From Quillaja saponaria (taxonomy: Eukaryota; Streptophyta; Magnoliopsida; Fabales; Quillajaceae), in NCBI GenBank assembly GCA_029379385.1, contig CM055608.1, forward strand, positions 29,138,350 to 29,202,349: a stretch of DNA of 64,000 nt. Reading direction: 5' to 3'. Each line of letters begins with the position of its first letter. Position 1 is the stretch's first letter. A program made the translations under genes and the position numbers. Positions 1 through 12,238 of this stretch are shown one piece after another. The notes under the pieces are model-generated. The model did not search any database. It worked only from the letters and a program-made list of their open reading frames with translations, and had not been told where the DNA came from.

Positions 1-2011
1 AGGACATGGACTAGACAGGATTCATGACGTTTTAATAAAATGTGGTCAGTGGTCACAAAAACCATTGGCCCTTAGCAAGGGCATGTGCCTCTGTCAGTGC
101 AACCATCCACATCACATCTCTTCATACATACAAACTTAAATTTGTGCCCTTTTGAGATACCAAGGACCCCATCTTTCTCTTATTTAGGGTTTCAGCTTCT
201 TTTGCTTTCAAAGACTTTTACTTAGGTAGGGAGACACCAAGTTATGGAACTAAGAATGGAGGCAAAAACCCATTCTGGTGTTGTCTGGGTATTGCACATC
301 AAATAATTGCAAATTACAAGAGAGAGAAAGTGAAATATGGTTCGGCTTAGTGACAAAAGGGTCCAACCAATTGGAAAAATGGGCCACTAGGCCCACAAAG
401 GAAAAGATAAATTAAGGGGATGTACATTGTCCAGGCCCACTTGCCCCCTAAAGAAAAGGGCAGCTTGGTCATAATCCCCAAACATTGAATGTTTCCCTCT
501 ATTCCAAACACAATTTTCCACATTCTATGATTGAGAGCTTGTCCAATAACAACGATGAAAAAGTTGCTTAAGTTAAGGGTTTGTATATTTTGTTTCCATT
601 GGGCACAGGATAATATAGCTATAAAAATACAATGGCCTGTGTACTAATCACTTTAAGAAAATGAATAATATTTTTTTGTGTCCAATGGACAGCTAATAGA
701 TAAATTCATTTTTATTTTTATTTTTTATAATTGAGGAATTGAAAGAGAGAGGAGGAGGAGGAAGACAATTCACACTATTTTGTGTAGGCATTAATTGGTA
801 GTACAATATGTTATTTATTCAATCCACATGCTGCATTTAGAACCAAATAGGTTTACATGAACAATATACATCAAGTGGTTGATAGAATTAACATCTCAAG
901 GCCTATTGAATGATTATCAACTTACTTATTTCCAAATTAAGACATAATTGATTTTTTCACTCAAGACAAAAAAAAAAAAAAACCAAAATCAATGGTAAGC
1001 TAGGAAAATAAAACACTACTAATTTAAAACATTGCCACTTTATCAGGTGGAGATTTTTTTTATTTTTTTTATTTTCCTTTCTTTTTATTATTTGAAGGGC
1101 ATGTGCATTGCAGAAATCATAAACTGCCTTTTTCTTGTTTAAGCAAATCGTGAATTACCTTGTTCTTCTAGAGTTTTGTCAAGAATTCCGATAATCATTT
1201 ACAATAAAAAATTAATTTATGTCATTATCTATCTATCAAAATTTGAATTATGATAGCGTTTGTGCGGTGATATTATCCCCAAACTTTTTCCTTAAATCCA
1301 AAAAGATAAAGCAAAATGGTAATGAATGTGGACAAATAGACTTGATTGCTAAATCTGCTGTTTTATTTTTTTAAATAAGATTAGGTAAAATTTTGACCAA
1401 TAGGTAACCTATTAAATTGGACAGCATGCTATAAAATTTAGCTTTGGCTTGAAATCTCATAAACATTGGCAGATTGTTGTAAGTTGTAATAAAGTCATTG
1501 ATGGGACAAAATCAAGTGATTTCAAATTTACTTTTTTTTTTTTTTTATCATTACAAATATTAGGAACTCGACTTTAAATAAGAGACAGGAACCAATCATG
1601 TGCTTTCAAATTTACTTTTATGGTAAATTTATATATAAATATATAGAACCTCAACCCTCCCGCCAAGTTTTTCTATCTAATGCTCATTTAATGAGGTACC
1701 TCTTTCACTTTTAACTCTTGCTTAATGACAAAGAAACATGATTTATGCCTTAAATTGAAATCAACAAAAATCTTTTATTAAAGGTGAAACTTCCTTTTTA
1801 TTTGTTTGGGACCAAATTTTTGGAAAGCTCCCCACAGCAAACGAACTTTCTCATCATTTTCAATCAATCTTGGTACCAAACAAAAATAACAATCTCACCT
1901 TTACACTGATTACAAAAGTCATTGTTAGATTTGCCATCCCCTTAATTAAAATTTATAATAATAATAAATATTAGGACCTAAAAAATTTAATAGTCCCTCG
2001 CTTTTCAACGT
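1..2011. other. AT-rich spacer downstream of the LONGIFOLIA-like gene
   Basis: No open reading frame with recognisable homology, RNA gene or bounded repeat was seen. The stretch holds A/T homopolymers (for example near 969 and 1532) and short AT-rich runs. Its right end should contain the 3' UTR of the minus-strand gene that stops at 2012. Confidence 0.5.
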
Positions 2012-5000
2012 TCAAAATACTAATTTTCTACGAAGCGCCGAGACTTTATTATTGAATTGCCCGCCAAAAGCCGCGAGATCTCCGATGGCTTCGCCTATTA
2101 GATCCTTGAATATCAGCCGTTCGATATCCAAAACGGTGTCGCCCATCTCAATCGGGCAATTCCCCCAACCATGAATTGCATCCTCAGCCAAATCCTTCCT
2201 TAACACACCGCATATTACTTCCAACAAGTCTTCCGATTCATCCCTTTCCCTAATTCTCTGAAATTCGGACCAAATCAACGATGTTTGACCACCGCCCATA
2301 GAGACTGCCTTCCACGGTGGTAATTGCCGGTTCCGATTTAGGATCTCGTTGATTGTATCAAATATTAATCTCCTTTCAAGCCTGGAACCTTTACAGGTTT
2401 CCTTTCCCTTCAAATATTGTTGCTTCTCAAGTAACAGAAACAAATCTGAGTCGTCTTGAGGTAAGAAATTTGAAGCTCGGAGGATTTCCGATACGTAAAT
2501 ATAATCACAATCCTCCGACATTTCTTCAGATTTCGCTTCAATGGAAGACATTGCTAAGCTCCAATTATCATCCTCAGACTGAACTGCTTGATCTGAAAAT
2601 TTCACCAACAAACAATTAATTAAACAAAACGCCAAGTCGTTTAGGTGTAATTTCCTCATAATAAGAGATCTTACTCCTATGACCTCTACTATTTTCTACT
2701 GTTAGGGTTTCATTTATTAAATGACGGGTTGGGTAAATTATGCTTTCAGTCACACTCTAATTTTTAGCATACACGAAACGCCGTCGTAGGCATCTACCCA
2801 ACGATCGCTGTCAGTGGGTACGATCACTTACACGTGATTGTACACCTGCGAGCATATTTTGACTTAGTCAATTAACCAATTAAATCGATATGTGTAGACT
2901 TAATTACACCGGATTCTGGCTATGTACACGTCAGCATAGTCAAATGCAAAATCTCTCCGAGAACGACGGGAGTGAAACACTGAAAGATTTCACTGCCATT
3001 TTCTTACCTTTGTAATCAATGCTACGTTTCAATACTGGGGAAGGCGACGACGACTCGTCCTTGTAAAACGACGAGTCAAGTACTGAGACGGGACTCGGTT
3101 GCAACTCGGTCGTAGTGATTTCTGCTATGCTGTGAAGCAGCTTATCACACCTCTCCAGCAAATTCCTCCCTTCATTGTACTCTTCAGCCTTCAACCTCTG
3201 CAATTACAAAAAATAATCAGAATTAATTAACAAATCCAACAATTTAATTTCAGATTAAGAATGGATTCGTTAATGACTAATGTAGTACATGATCTATATC
3301 GGTTTGTGAGCAAGTGCTAATGCTGCTTTCAGAAATGGTGGATGACTCGTCCTCCGCCGGAGCAAAAACCTTTTCCTCCTTATAATAAATCTCAGCCGTA
3401 GGCTTTCTCATCCTCGGCGATCGGTTTGCGACTTGTTGTTCCAATACGATTCTTCTAGAACTAACTTTAGGAGATTGAACTGGAGAGATTCTTCTATGCT
3501 CGACGGAATCGTTCACTTTCCTTGGCGTGTCAATGCTCATTGGCCTCCTTCTGTTTGGACTCTTCACGCTGTTCTCGCTTCGTGTAGGTGAACTGGAGCT
3601 TCTACCTCTGGTTTGGTTCCGAACATTCCGATCAAGAATCTCCGACCGTTCACGCCTTGGACTCACCGTCGGAAGTGATTCATTGCCAAGATTAATGTTG
3701 CGGCGAGCTCGGGGACTGGATCGAAAGCTCGTAGGAGGAGAATCACCACCGGGTCCTTCCAGATCGATTGCATGATGCCGGAGATCTCGACGGTTTCATG
3801 AGGACAATCGGAGATTCGTTAAGTGGATTGCTTCTTCCATCGGGAACAAAATTTCTCTGGTTGATTTGGGATGTGTGTTTTTTGGAATGGAGAAGCCCCT
3901 TCAGCTGTAGAGCTTCGAGAATTTGCTTGAGAGTTTCCAGATCATTTGATGACTCATCAATCCCTCTCATCTTCAATCTCTTCTCAATCTCCCCATAAAT
4001 AGAGACAGTCTGTTTAGGTTCAGGAAAGAAGTCAGCGGAATCATAGAAGCTCTTCTTCTGTCTTACTCCTCTCTGATTAGCTTTTGCTGGCTCTGCTCTC
4101 ACATTCCGTACAGAAAATTCTCTTGGATCTACTGGTCTGCCATTACAGATTCGATTCTCCATGGCTGATGAATTAATGTCCCTAATCGCATTGCTCTGTG
4201 AATTTGGTCCCTGCTGATAAATTTGCTTTAGCTGGAAATTATTGCTGTCAAAGAAGCGGTACTGAAACAGATCCCTGGAGGCTCTGGACTCGGAAACGGA
4301 TCTTCGGAGCTCAACTTTTTTGACCGGTTCAGGATCCGAGTTCGGTAATTGTTCAAGTCCCATGAGCCTCGCTATCACGCTCGGCGATCGACGCTGGTTG
4401 TCAGTATCACTTTCTGTTCCTTCCACAGCGTTTGTGCATCGATTTGTTGATAAAATTGCTCTGTTCGTTCGGATCTCTCTTGGATGGAGGCTTCCTTTCG
4501 CGTCAACGATGGCTCTGCTATCCAGAGAAAGTCTTGGAGCCTCTTTGGAGAACTTCCACGAAGACTTTGTGCCTTCCTTGAATTCAAATACAGGAAGAGG
4601 AAGAGGCATCTTCGCCGGAGTTTCTGACGGAGTTCTAGTTTCCGGCAATGGAGACCGTAGCTCAATCGGCGTATGCAGTTTTGAACGTTCTGGTGAGGGT
4701 GTTGATTTCAGCTGGTGTCTTTCCAATTCTTGAGATACCCCCGTAGACTCACTCGGCGTCTCTGGCTCCGGCGACGAATTCACAGCCTGCAAGTTTCATG
4801 ACAATGCAATAAAAAATCAGATGAAAAGTACTCTAGCTATTTAATATGTTTCCAACTTTTAATTTTCCCAGGAAACAAACAGAACTTGAGAAAAATCAGG
4901 AGTCAATATAATCTAAACTTACTGCCGAAGGAGGGAGTCGTTTGGTGGAGTAGATACGTTTTCCAGTGAGAATCTGATGGCGGTCGAAGATCTGAAGGAA

Positions 5001-5060
5001 CCCCGCCATGCACCCCATCTGCTTCTCCAGGTTCTGGTCTTTTACTATTCCTGTCTTCAT
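2012..5060 (-). CDS. LONGIFOLIA-like (TON1-recruiting-motif family) protein, four exons, reading frame interrupted by +1 frameshift
   Basis: Exons by GT-AG sites and phase are 4923-5060, 3289-4786, 3008-3197 and 2012-2592. The ATG at 5060 gives MKTGIVKDQ, followed by the family's QMGCMAGFLQIFDRH block. Further family blocks in order are SPSVIARLMGLE, IYGEIEKRLKMRGIDE with LETLKQILEALQLKGLLH, a basic Ser/Pro-rich middle, ESSTISESSIST, and a C-terminal DUF4378-like part with DYIYVSEILRAS, FDTINEILNR and IFKDLIGEAIGDL. The TRM superfamily recruits TON1/PP2A to cortical microtubules, and LONGIFOLIA proteins promote longitudinal cell elongation. As written, exon 2 reads into TGA at 3743-3745, giving 393 aa. 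Removing one base in the GGG run at 3751-3753 (CCC on the coding strand) restores a continuous frame of about 801 aa. Every splice phase beyond that point fits the restored frame. The lesion may be real or a homopolymer error. Family assignment is firm; subfamily (LNG1/2 versus LNG3/4) is not. Confidence 0.92.
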
Positions 5061-7399
5061 TTTCCCGGAAAATGTTTTACTTCTGGTTTCACTCCCACCA
5101 AACAATACAACACGCACTCACTCTCACTCTCACCCTCTTGTTTAGCATTTATTTCTCAGTTCTCACTATGAAGTCCGAGGCCTCCTCCATCTTAACATTC
5201 CTTTCTCTCTATATTGTGCGTGAGTGTGACGACGCCTTTGTCAGGGACTCCCGCTTTTCTGGTCTTTAAAAGAGATGGAGAAGCAAGAATAAAGGAAAAA
5301 GTTTGTTTTGCCCTTAGATTTTAACACAAATACCAAATAAGTATCATAATTTATTGAAATATCAATTGAGTCCTTGGAATTGGGATTCTAAGCTTTTTGG
5401 AGCACCAAATTGCAGGGAAAAGCGCGCGCGCACTCTTAACTTGGTCCAGGTCGTTTTTTACTGGAACTGAATGGGTTGGGCCTACAAGGAGGATAAACTC
5501 TGCGGGTAATGCTCTGTACGTGTCAGACAACGACTTCGTTGATTTTGGCGACTTTGAACGGCTTCAATTGACTTCTTTATCCCTAAAATACCCTTGAGGC
5601 AAATCTTTACCGTTAACCACTTAACTCGTAAAATACTCCTTTGAAATATTATATAAAGAAAAACACAATAGTTAAAATTATCTAATTAATTTATATTTTA
5701 TATTTAATTATATTCGATAGTATAATATATATATATATTTTTACTCTATTATAATATACCTTATAATGTTAAATTATTAAATAAAAATAAAACAAAATAT
5801 AATTATATTAAATAATTTCATAACTGAGTGCTTGTTATCATATTGATCATTAAAACATGCATGGGTGGAATCATTACGCACCAATTTAAAACCACTGTAG
5901 AGAAAGGAAAGGGATATTTAGTTACGTGAATCACAAGAAAATATAAAGACCCGAGTATAATGAATATGCATAGTTAGTTTGTATGCGGGTTAGTTTCGGG
6001 GTTTCAAATATTTGTCAGATATTTATTTTTAAAAATTCTATCTTGGTGGAAAAAAGAATTATTTAAATTTAATAGAATTTATTATGATAAATAAAATAAA
6101 CTTGTATTCTAATATTTACTTGTGATTGTGAATTTTAAAAATTGCACATATAAGTTTTATATATTTTTTAATATTTTTAGGTTCAGAAGTCATATGAAGT
6201 TTTTTACATATTTCGACTGATATATTTTTTTGATTTAATCAAAACTATATCATTTTTGTTAGAATTAAAATAAAAAAAGGCAACAAATGAAAAAAGAAAA
6301 AGGCAATAACTTGCAATATTAAAATGGATAAAAAAGGCAGAGGGCAACGGAGGAAGATGTGGTAATGAAGTGGTCCAATATAATAAGCAAAGCCCGTGAA
6401 GTTTGGAAAACAAAAAGGCGGACATTAATTTGGGTTGAAGATGGTGGAGATGGGAATTGAAGAAACAAAACCACACAACCATTGAAGCGTACGTTTAGCC
6501 AAAAATAGGAATTTGAAGTTGCAGTTTGTTTCACACGATTTGTTGTTTTATTTAAGACAGTCCAATGGGATCATTTAGTCACCACCGCTTGCTACCTTGA
6601 TGACTAGTGGACGATAATTACTTAGGAATTTGGGATCAATATTGAGGATCGGAGGCGGTGACCGTTGTGGCTGTAAGCCACGAAGTTTTGTGTATATGAG
6701 TTTGCAGTTATACAATCTGCCACGTTATATATCCATATATAGATTTGGGAAGAAGAGGGAATCAATATAAGTAAAAGATGTGGTTGGCCTGAAAACATTT
6801 AACTTTGTGGTGCGTTTCATACAAGACAAGAAGAGAAGCCTAACCGCTTAATTTACATAATTTCATTCAAAATATGCAAGTAGTTAGATGAATTCCCTCA
6901 ATATATATTTTTTAATTTGATAATAAGTAAATTCGGATCAACTTATGTGCCTATTTATTAATTATCTCAATGAAGAAATACAACGCAACATATCTCTTCC
7001 GTTATCATTCTTTCCTTTCTCTTATCAATCATCTTCATTGCTTTCTTTTTTTCTTTAATTTTATTGTAAATACAAGTGTACCAAACTGTCATTGCCTTTG
7101 TTTGTTATGTGGAAATTAAAAACAGAGTCCTGCAAGGCTGCAACTTCATTTGCGTTAATTAATTAATAAAACGTAATTGCTTTGGTTGATGATGAAGGAT
7201 GACAATATTGACAGTCTGTTTTCAACTTGAACACAGTAAACACCTAATAAGTTAATTTCAATAAAAATGAATTGATAAGAAGGATATAATGTTTTACAGT
7301 TGTCGAAGCATGAGTAAAAAAAATATCAGACTAGAGAGAGTAAGAAAAAATAAAAAATAATTAAATATTTTATTCTAACTCGTATTAATTATAAATTAA

Positions 7400-7710
7400 T
7401 CTCTTTAATTAGGCTACACTAAAAGTGGAATTAATGGAGCCAACAATTTGAAAAGGATTTAATCCCCCGAAAGAGGAAAATCATGACTGTTTGCTGAGAA
7501 AACATTTTCCTCCTTGCCAAACAGTCTCATTCTGTTCATTGTAGTTATAGCTCATGAAAATCTCTTTAATTAGGCTACACTAAAAGTGGAATTAATGGAG
7601 CCAACAATTTGAAAAGGATTTAATCCCCCGAAAGAGGAAAATCATGACTGTTTGCATTTTCCTCCTTGCCAAACAGTCTCATTCTGTTCATCGTAGTTAT
7701 AGCTCATGAA
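7400..7710. repeat. Two-copy direct tandem duplication, about 155 bp unit
   Basis: Copy 1 (7400-7558) and copy 2 (7561-7710) both run from TCTCTTTAATTAGGCTACAC to TAGCTCATGAA. They are almost identical: copy 2 lacks 9 bases present in copy 1 (TGAGAAAAC near 7491) and has one visible substitution (CATTGTAG versus CATCGTAG). The near identity implies a recent duplication. Confidence 0.95.
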
Positions 7711-8229
7711 GGCCTATTTATTATCAAAGATATTGGTGTTCTAATCATCAATAATGGGGTCCATGTGGATTTGTCTTCTTCATCTCAGAGACACCTATAT
7801 CCATAGCTTTTCTGCCTCCTCCATGTGACTCCATATATTTGTTCTCTGTAAATGCCTCTGTAGCTTCCATAATGATTCCACCTATCTTGCTATCTCATCC
7901 AATCCACCACCTTCACTTTCACTGCTTTGTTTTTTTCTAATTTTTTTCATCTATCATTTTAACTCGACTTTTTTCATGAACAGAAAAAGAAAAGGAATAT
8001 AAATATATATATATATAAAGAAAAAAAAAGGTGGACCCCATCGATCCTCAAGTTCCCATGTCCTGGGTTATACATGAACATGGCCCTGAAAAGCACAGTT
8101 TTGATCAAACCTGAATCTCCCATGTTCTCTCTCACTAAGTCATTGACCCTCTTTAATACTGCACACATTCCTCAATAGATTAATCATTAGACTGAATTTC
8201 ATATTCCACAGTAAACAAAAATAGTGACA

Positions 8230-8260
<31 letters not shown>
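8230..8260. repeat. GAGACC hexamer microsatellite, five units
   Basis: Five consecutive GAGACC units are seen directly in the sequence, in a spacer without genes. The GC-rich unit stands out against AT-rich surroundings. Confidence 0.95.
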
Positions 8261-8262
<2 letters not shown>

Positions 8263-11200
8263 CCTAGTATGACCAAATTAAAGAGATATATAAACATTTG
8301 AGTTCTGAATTATAAGTTTATTAATTATATCAGGTTGGACATGTTAAAGATAGATGTTCATGTGGAGGAGTTGGCATCTTTGTCAGGTAGTAGGGAAGGT
8401 TAATCCTCCAACTGATCATCTCTTCTATAATTTGATTCCATTATCAGTCTTTACAACTCCCGTGTCAGTTAAACGTATGTATGTAGGGAATAAGTGTCAC
8501 CCAAAGCTCAAACAACCCTTAAATTTTCACACATATATATCCAAAAGTGAAAGAAAGAAAATGATTACATTATAGGATAAAATTGAGGAATGAATCTATG
8601 CACATGACCTGCATTTGGTAATTAGTTAATTACGTTAGCAAATTTATTCATTTATTTTTCTGTGTTACTTAGATTTTAGTGAAGTTTTTATGATCCTTGT
8701 CTAATTGTTCGGACATTTTATTAGAGTTAATTTTAAAAGTTAAATTGTAAATCTAAATTTTATTTCAAATGTAGAAAACGATATATGTTTATGTTGCACC
8801 CTTGAAGGTGAACTGAAAAAATTTTAAAATAAGTAATTAATTAAATATTTTACGGACTAAGTTATTAAGTACGGATGTCACATTCATATATCACATAAGT
8901 TGATAATGTAAATATATTAGTATCTTTTATCTATGTATAAAACCTTTGTATGAGTTAGCAAAGGAGTTAGCAAAGGAATTCTTCTTTCTACTTTTTTGGA
9001 AGAAAAAAAATTAGCAGCAAGATTAAAAAAGAAAAGCAAACACTTTCTCTCTCCCCCCTCCCTAACAAAATTCTTGCTATTATTAAGTGAAAGACTAGCC
9101 AGGTAGATGATATATAGATTAGGTATAAGTTAGATTCACTAATTCCCGGGGAATAGAAGAAAAAGATATGCAGAATATATAGTAGAGCAGCCAGTGCATT
9201 AATTCAAGCTATAGCTATACGCTAGCCAAATTACAAAAGGAAAAGGAACACGCACATAGCTAGGTCTAAATATGTTTATTCTAATTAATCTAATTCTTTA
9301 AACAAATTAGTGTATAATGAGCAAATGTCATGGATTAATAATTCCTAATCTAATTATTCTAGCTTGAGTGGGCATCTTAAATTTGTTAATTGGCACATTC
9401 TTCAAAGCAATTAGATTCTATAATTGTTTTTTTAGAATTTTTTTTTTCTACAAAAATATATATGTCATGTAAATTATTAAAGGGGCATTGTGTATTTGTG
9501 TGTGTGGGTTATATAGTTTCCCACTTTGCTTGGGAAGCGTAGCCAATATAATGTGCCAAAAGTAATGGGCTTTATCATCGATGCTTGCCAACTCTCACAT
9601 GCATGGTCATCCTCATCTCTGTCTAGATCTCTGCCAAGTTAAAAGAGGGTTCATTGGAGGAAGCGAAGAACATGGGGTTGTCATAGTGAATATAACTTGC
9701 CTACTTTAAGTTGCTAGCTATTTATAATCTTGAAATTTTCCATGATGAATTCTATATGTATATGAGTTCAGAATCTCAGATGTCAATGCACCTTTTCTAT
9801 TTTATACATGATGCAATTGTGTGTAATGTGTTCCGGAATGGCCAATGAATCTATGATCCTATCATGTCATGTGCACTACACTCTTAACAAAATATGCTGA
9901 CATTACTTTTCTTTTTTCTAAACCATTCTTTCGTTTTTTTTTTTTGTTTTTACGAATATTTTTATTTTGTTTGGATATATAATTATTGACTGGTTTTTAA
10001 AAACGCGACTCTATGTTATTTGAATTAGCTTATGCATACGAATCCAATCTTAAATACATTATCCATCTAAATTTATAAAAATTTACTCTTTGTAATCTTT
10101 TTAAAATATATTTGAACCCATAAAGTTGCACACCTACGAAAACAACCCATCTAAGATTGCACTTTTATCTAAACATATAAATATATAGAATACTTTTACT
10201 ATATGTACCTATCATTGGACATAATTAAGAGAAAACGTTAAACTAAAGCCACTGTTAAAGGTAAAAATAATTTAGTATGCGAACACAAATACACGTTATT
10301 GTAGTTACAGATTTCATGAATAGATCGTATTTGATACAAAATTTTTGTAGAATGTTACAAAGAAAAGAAAATCAAGATAAATCTAGTTTGGATCCAAATC
10401 CAGTCGAATATCACTTATTTCAAACTAATTATTTTCAGATTAAATGGCAATTCTAACCCATTGTTATTCCTACTAGAATTTGAATTCGGTGATTGATTAT
10501 CAATTAACCTGCTAACTCTTTCGAAAGTTGAAAGAAGTACATCCATTCTACATTATCGAGACAGAAAATTAATAATGAAGTTTAAGCAAAATGAATATCT
10601 TATTTAAAAATAATTTACTATTATATATTCTCTCTATATATTGGGTGAGGTGCTAGGGTTTTCTTTTATTAATATTGTTATACATGCCTCCCATATATTT
10701 AAAAGTTAACTTATCAGTATCCAGGTTTGTATTAGTTGGTAATTGGCCTTAATTAAACTTAAACAAATAGACCGTCCAACTGATCAACTTAATTTGTCGA
10801 AAACGTAAGTAAAGCTTTTGGGTTTTATTGGGTCTTTCAACACAGTGTGCGTGCCCGCCACTACAACTTTATTTTTCATTAATCAGCCGCAGGACAAACT
10901 TTAGACATATATACAGTTTTAGTTAACATATCATATTTTAATTATTTGAAGTCTATTAACAAATGGGGTACTACTCATAAGTGGAGTTGTTTATTGATTG
11001 GTCAATAGCTCGATTTATTTTTTAAATGAGCTGAACACGGTCTTTATGTTAAGATTTATTTAATAAATAAGAAGAACTTAAAATAGTACAAAATTCAAGA
11101 AATAAGGAGCTTAGTTCGATAATATATACATATATATATATATTACAATATAAATAATTTATAGTTATATTTATTGTTAAAATTATTTAAGCAGATTTAG

Positions 11201-11341
11201 TTATAGCTAACTCAGCAAATAGATGATTTATAACTTATTTTATTGTAATACATTTCAATTGGACATAAAACGAACCAGGCTCCTAATGATATGAGTCGGC
11301 ATAAATTTGAGAAACAGGGGGATTCTTCTCTTCAATTTTCC

Positions 11342-11397
11342 TTTTTTTTTTTTTGGGGGGGGGGGGGGGTGGGTGTGGATTTGGATTTGGATTTGGA
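11342..11397. repeat. Poly-T/poly-G tract followed by GGATTT repeats
   Basis: A run of T passes directly into about 15 G, then GGGTGTGG and several TTTGGA/GGATTT units. The G-run could fold as a quadruplex and is also a likely place for length errors in sequencing. Confidence 0.9.
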
Positions 11398-12238
11398 GGG
11401 AAAGGAAGATAGTGAGTCAATACAGATTTGGTAAGGCCCAGAAGACTGAGGCAGTAGTATCAAGTGAACATACTACATAAGCTAGTTTTCTGCTGGCCTC
11501 TTGGCGGTTGGGCCTTTATATCTGAGATCCAATAAAACGAAATTAAATTCTTTTGGACCCTTTCATCATCTAAGTTAGATATAAAATAATCATTCATATT
11601 TTAAACAAATTTTATTTTAGTAGTTTAGCTGGTAATCAAGAGTCAGGTGATCGATCTACTTTAAAAAAAAAAAAAAAAATTTAAAAAACAATCTAAATGT
11701 TATCTTTTATGATTTGCAATATTTTATCTTTATGAATATGTATCATTTTCATAAGCACTGTACCAGTTTAAATATTCTCACTCGTAAGATAAAAGTCTAG
11801 AACACCCATCAAATAAAATAAAATAAAATATAATTCTTTCAAAGTGAGAAATATAAAACTTAAGATGTAAAAAACTCTAAATTTATAATTTAGAAAGTAA
11901 CACACCACACCAGATCAATTTAGTAAATAAACAAATAAAAAACAGTAAAATTTGAAACTTTGTTTTATTCATCAAGTAGCAGGGATGTCTCCGCTTCGGC
12001 TCTTTTTACATATATATATGAACTTCGTATGAAGATAAAAATATGTGTCAAAATGCTTTTATTTGACAAATTATGAGTACACCCTTTTAATTATTTTTGT
12101 TTAACTTGAAGATAAAGTCCCAATTACATTAAAGACAAAATATGTTATAAATTCAACTCTAGCCTCATGCACAAATCAGCTAGCTAGGTTACCATCCACA
12201 TTTTGCTCACAAACAATTACCATAAGCAATTAAAACTC

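Larger units (their letters stand above)
5280..12238. other. Seven-kilobase AT-rich spacer without recognised genes
   Basis: No coding exon of a known family was found on either strand; the open frames are short and without family motifs. Contents noted are a tandem duplication at 7400-7710, a GAGACC hexamer array at 8230-8260, a T-run joined to a G-run at about 11342-11369, and AT microsatellites near 5728, 8006 and 11129. The left edge holds the promoter of the LONGIFOLIA-like gene and the right edge the 3' side of the ammonium transporter. Confidence 0.5.

Noticed and set aside
4320..4733. Plus-strand open frame of 137 codons
   Set aside because: It is antisense to the LONGIFOLIA-like exon 2, whose minus-strand reading matches a known family; this strand shows no family motif.
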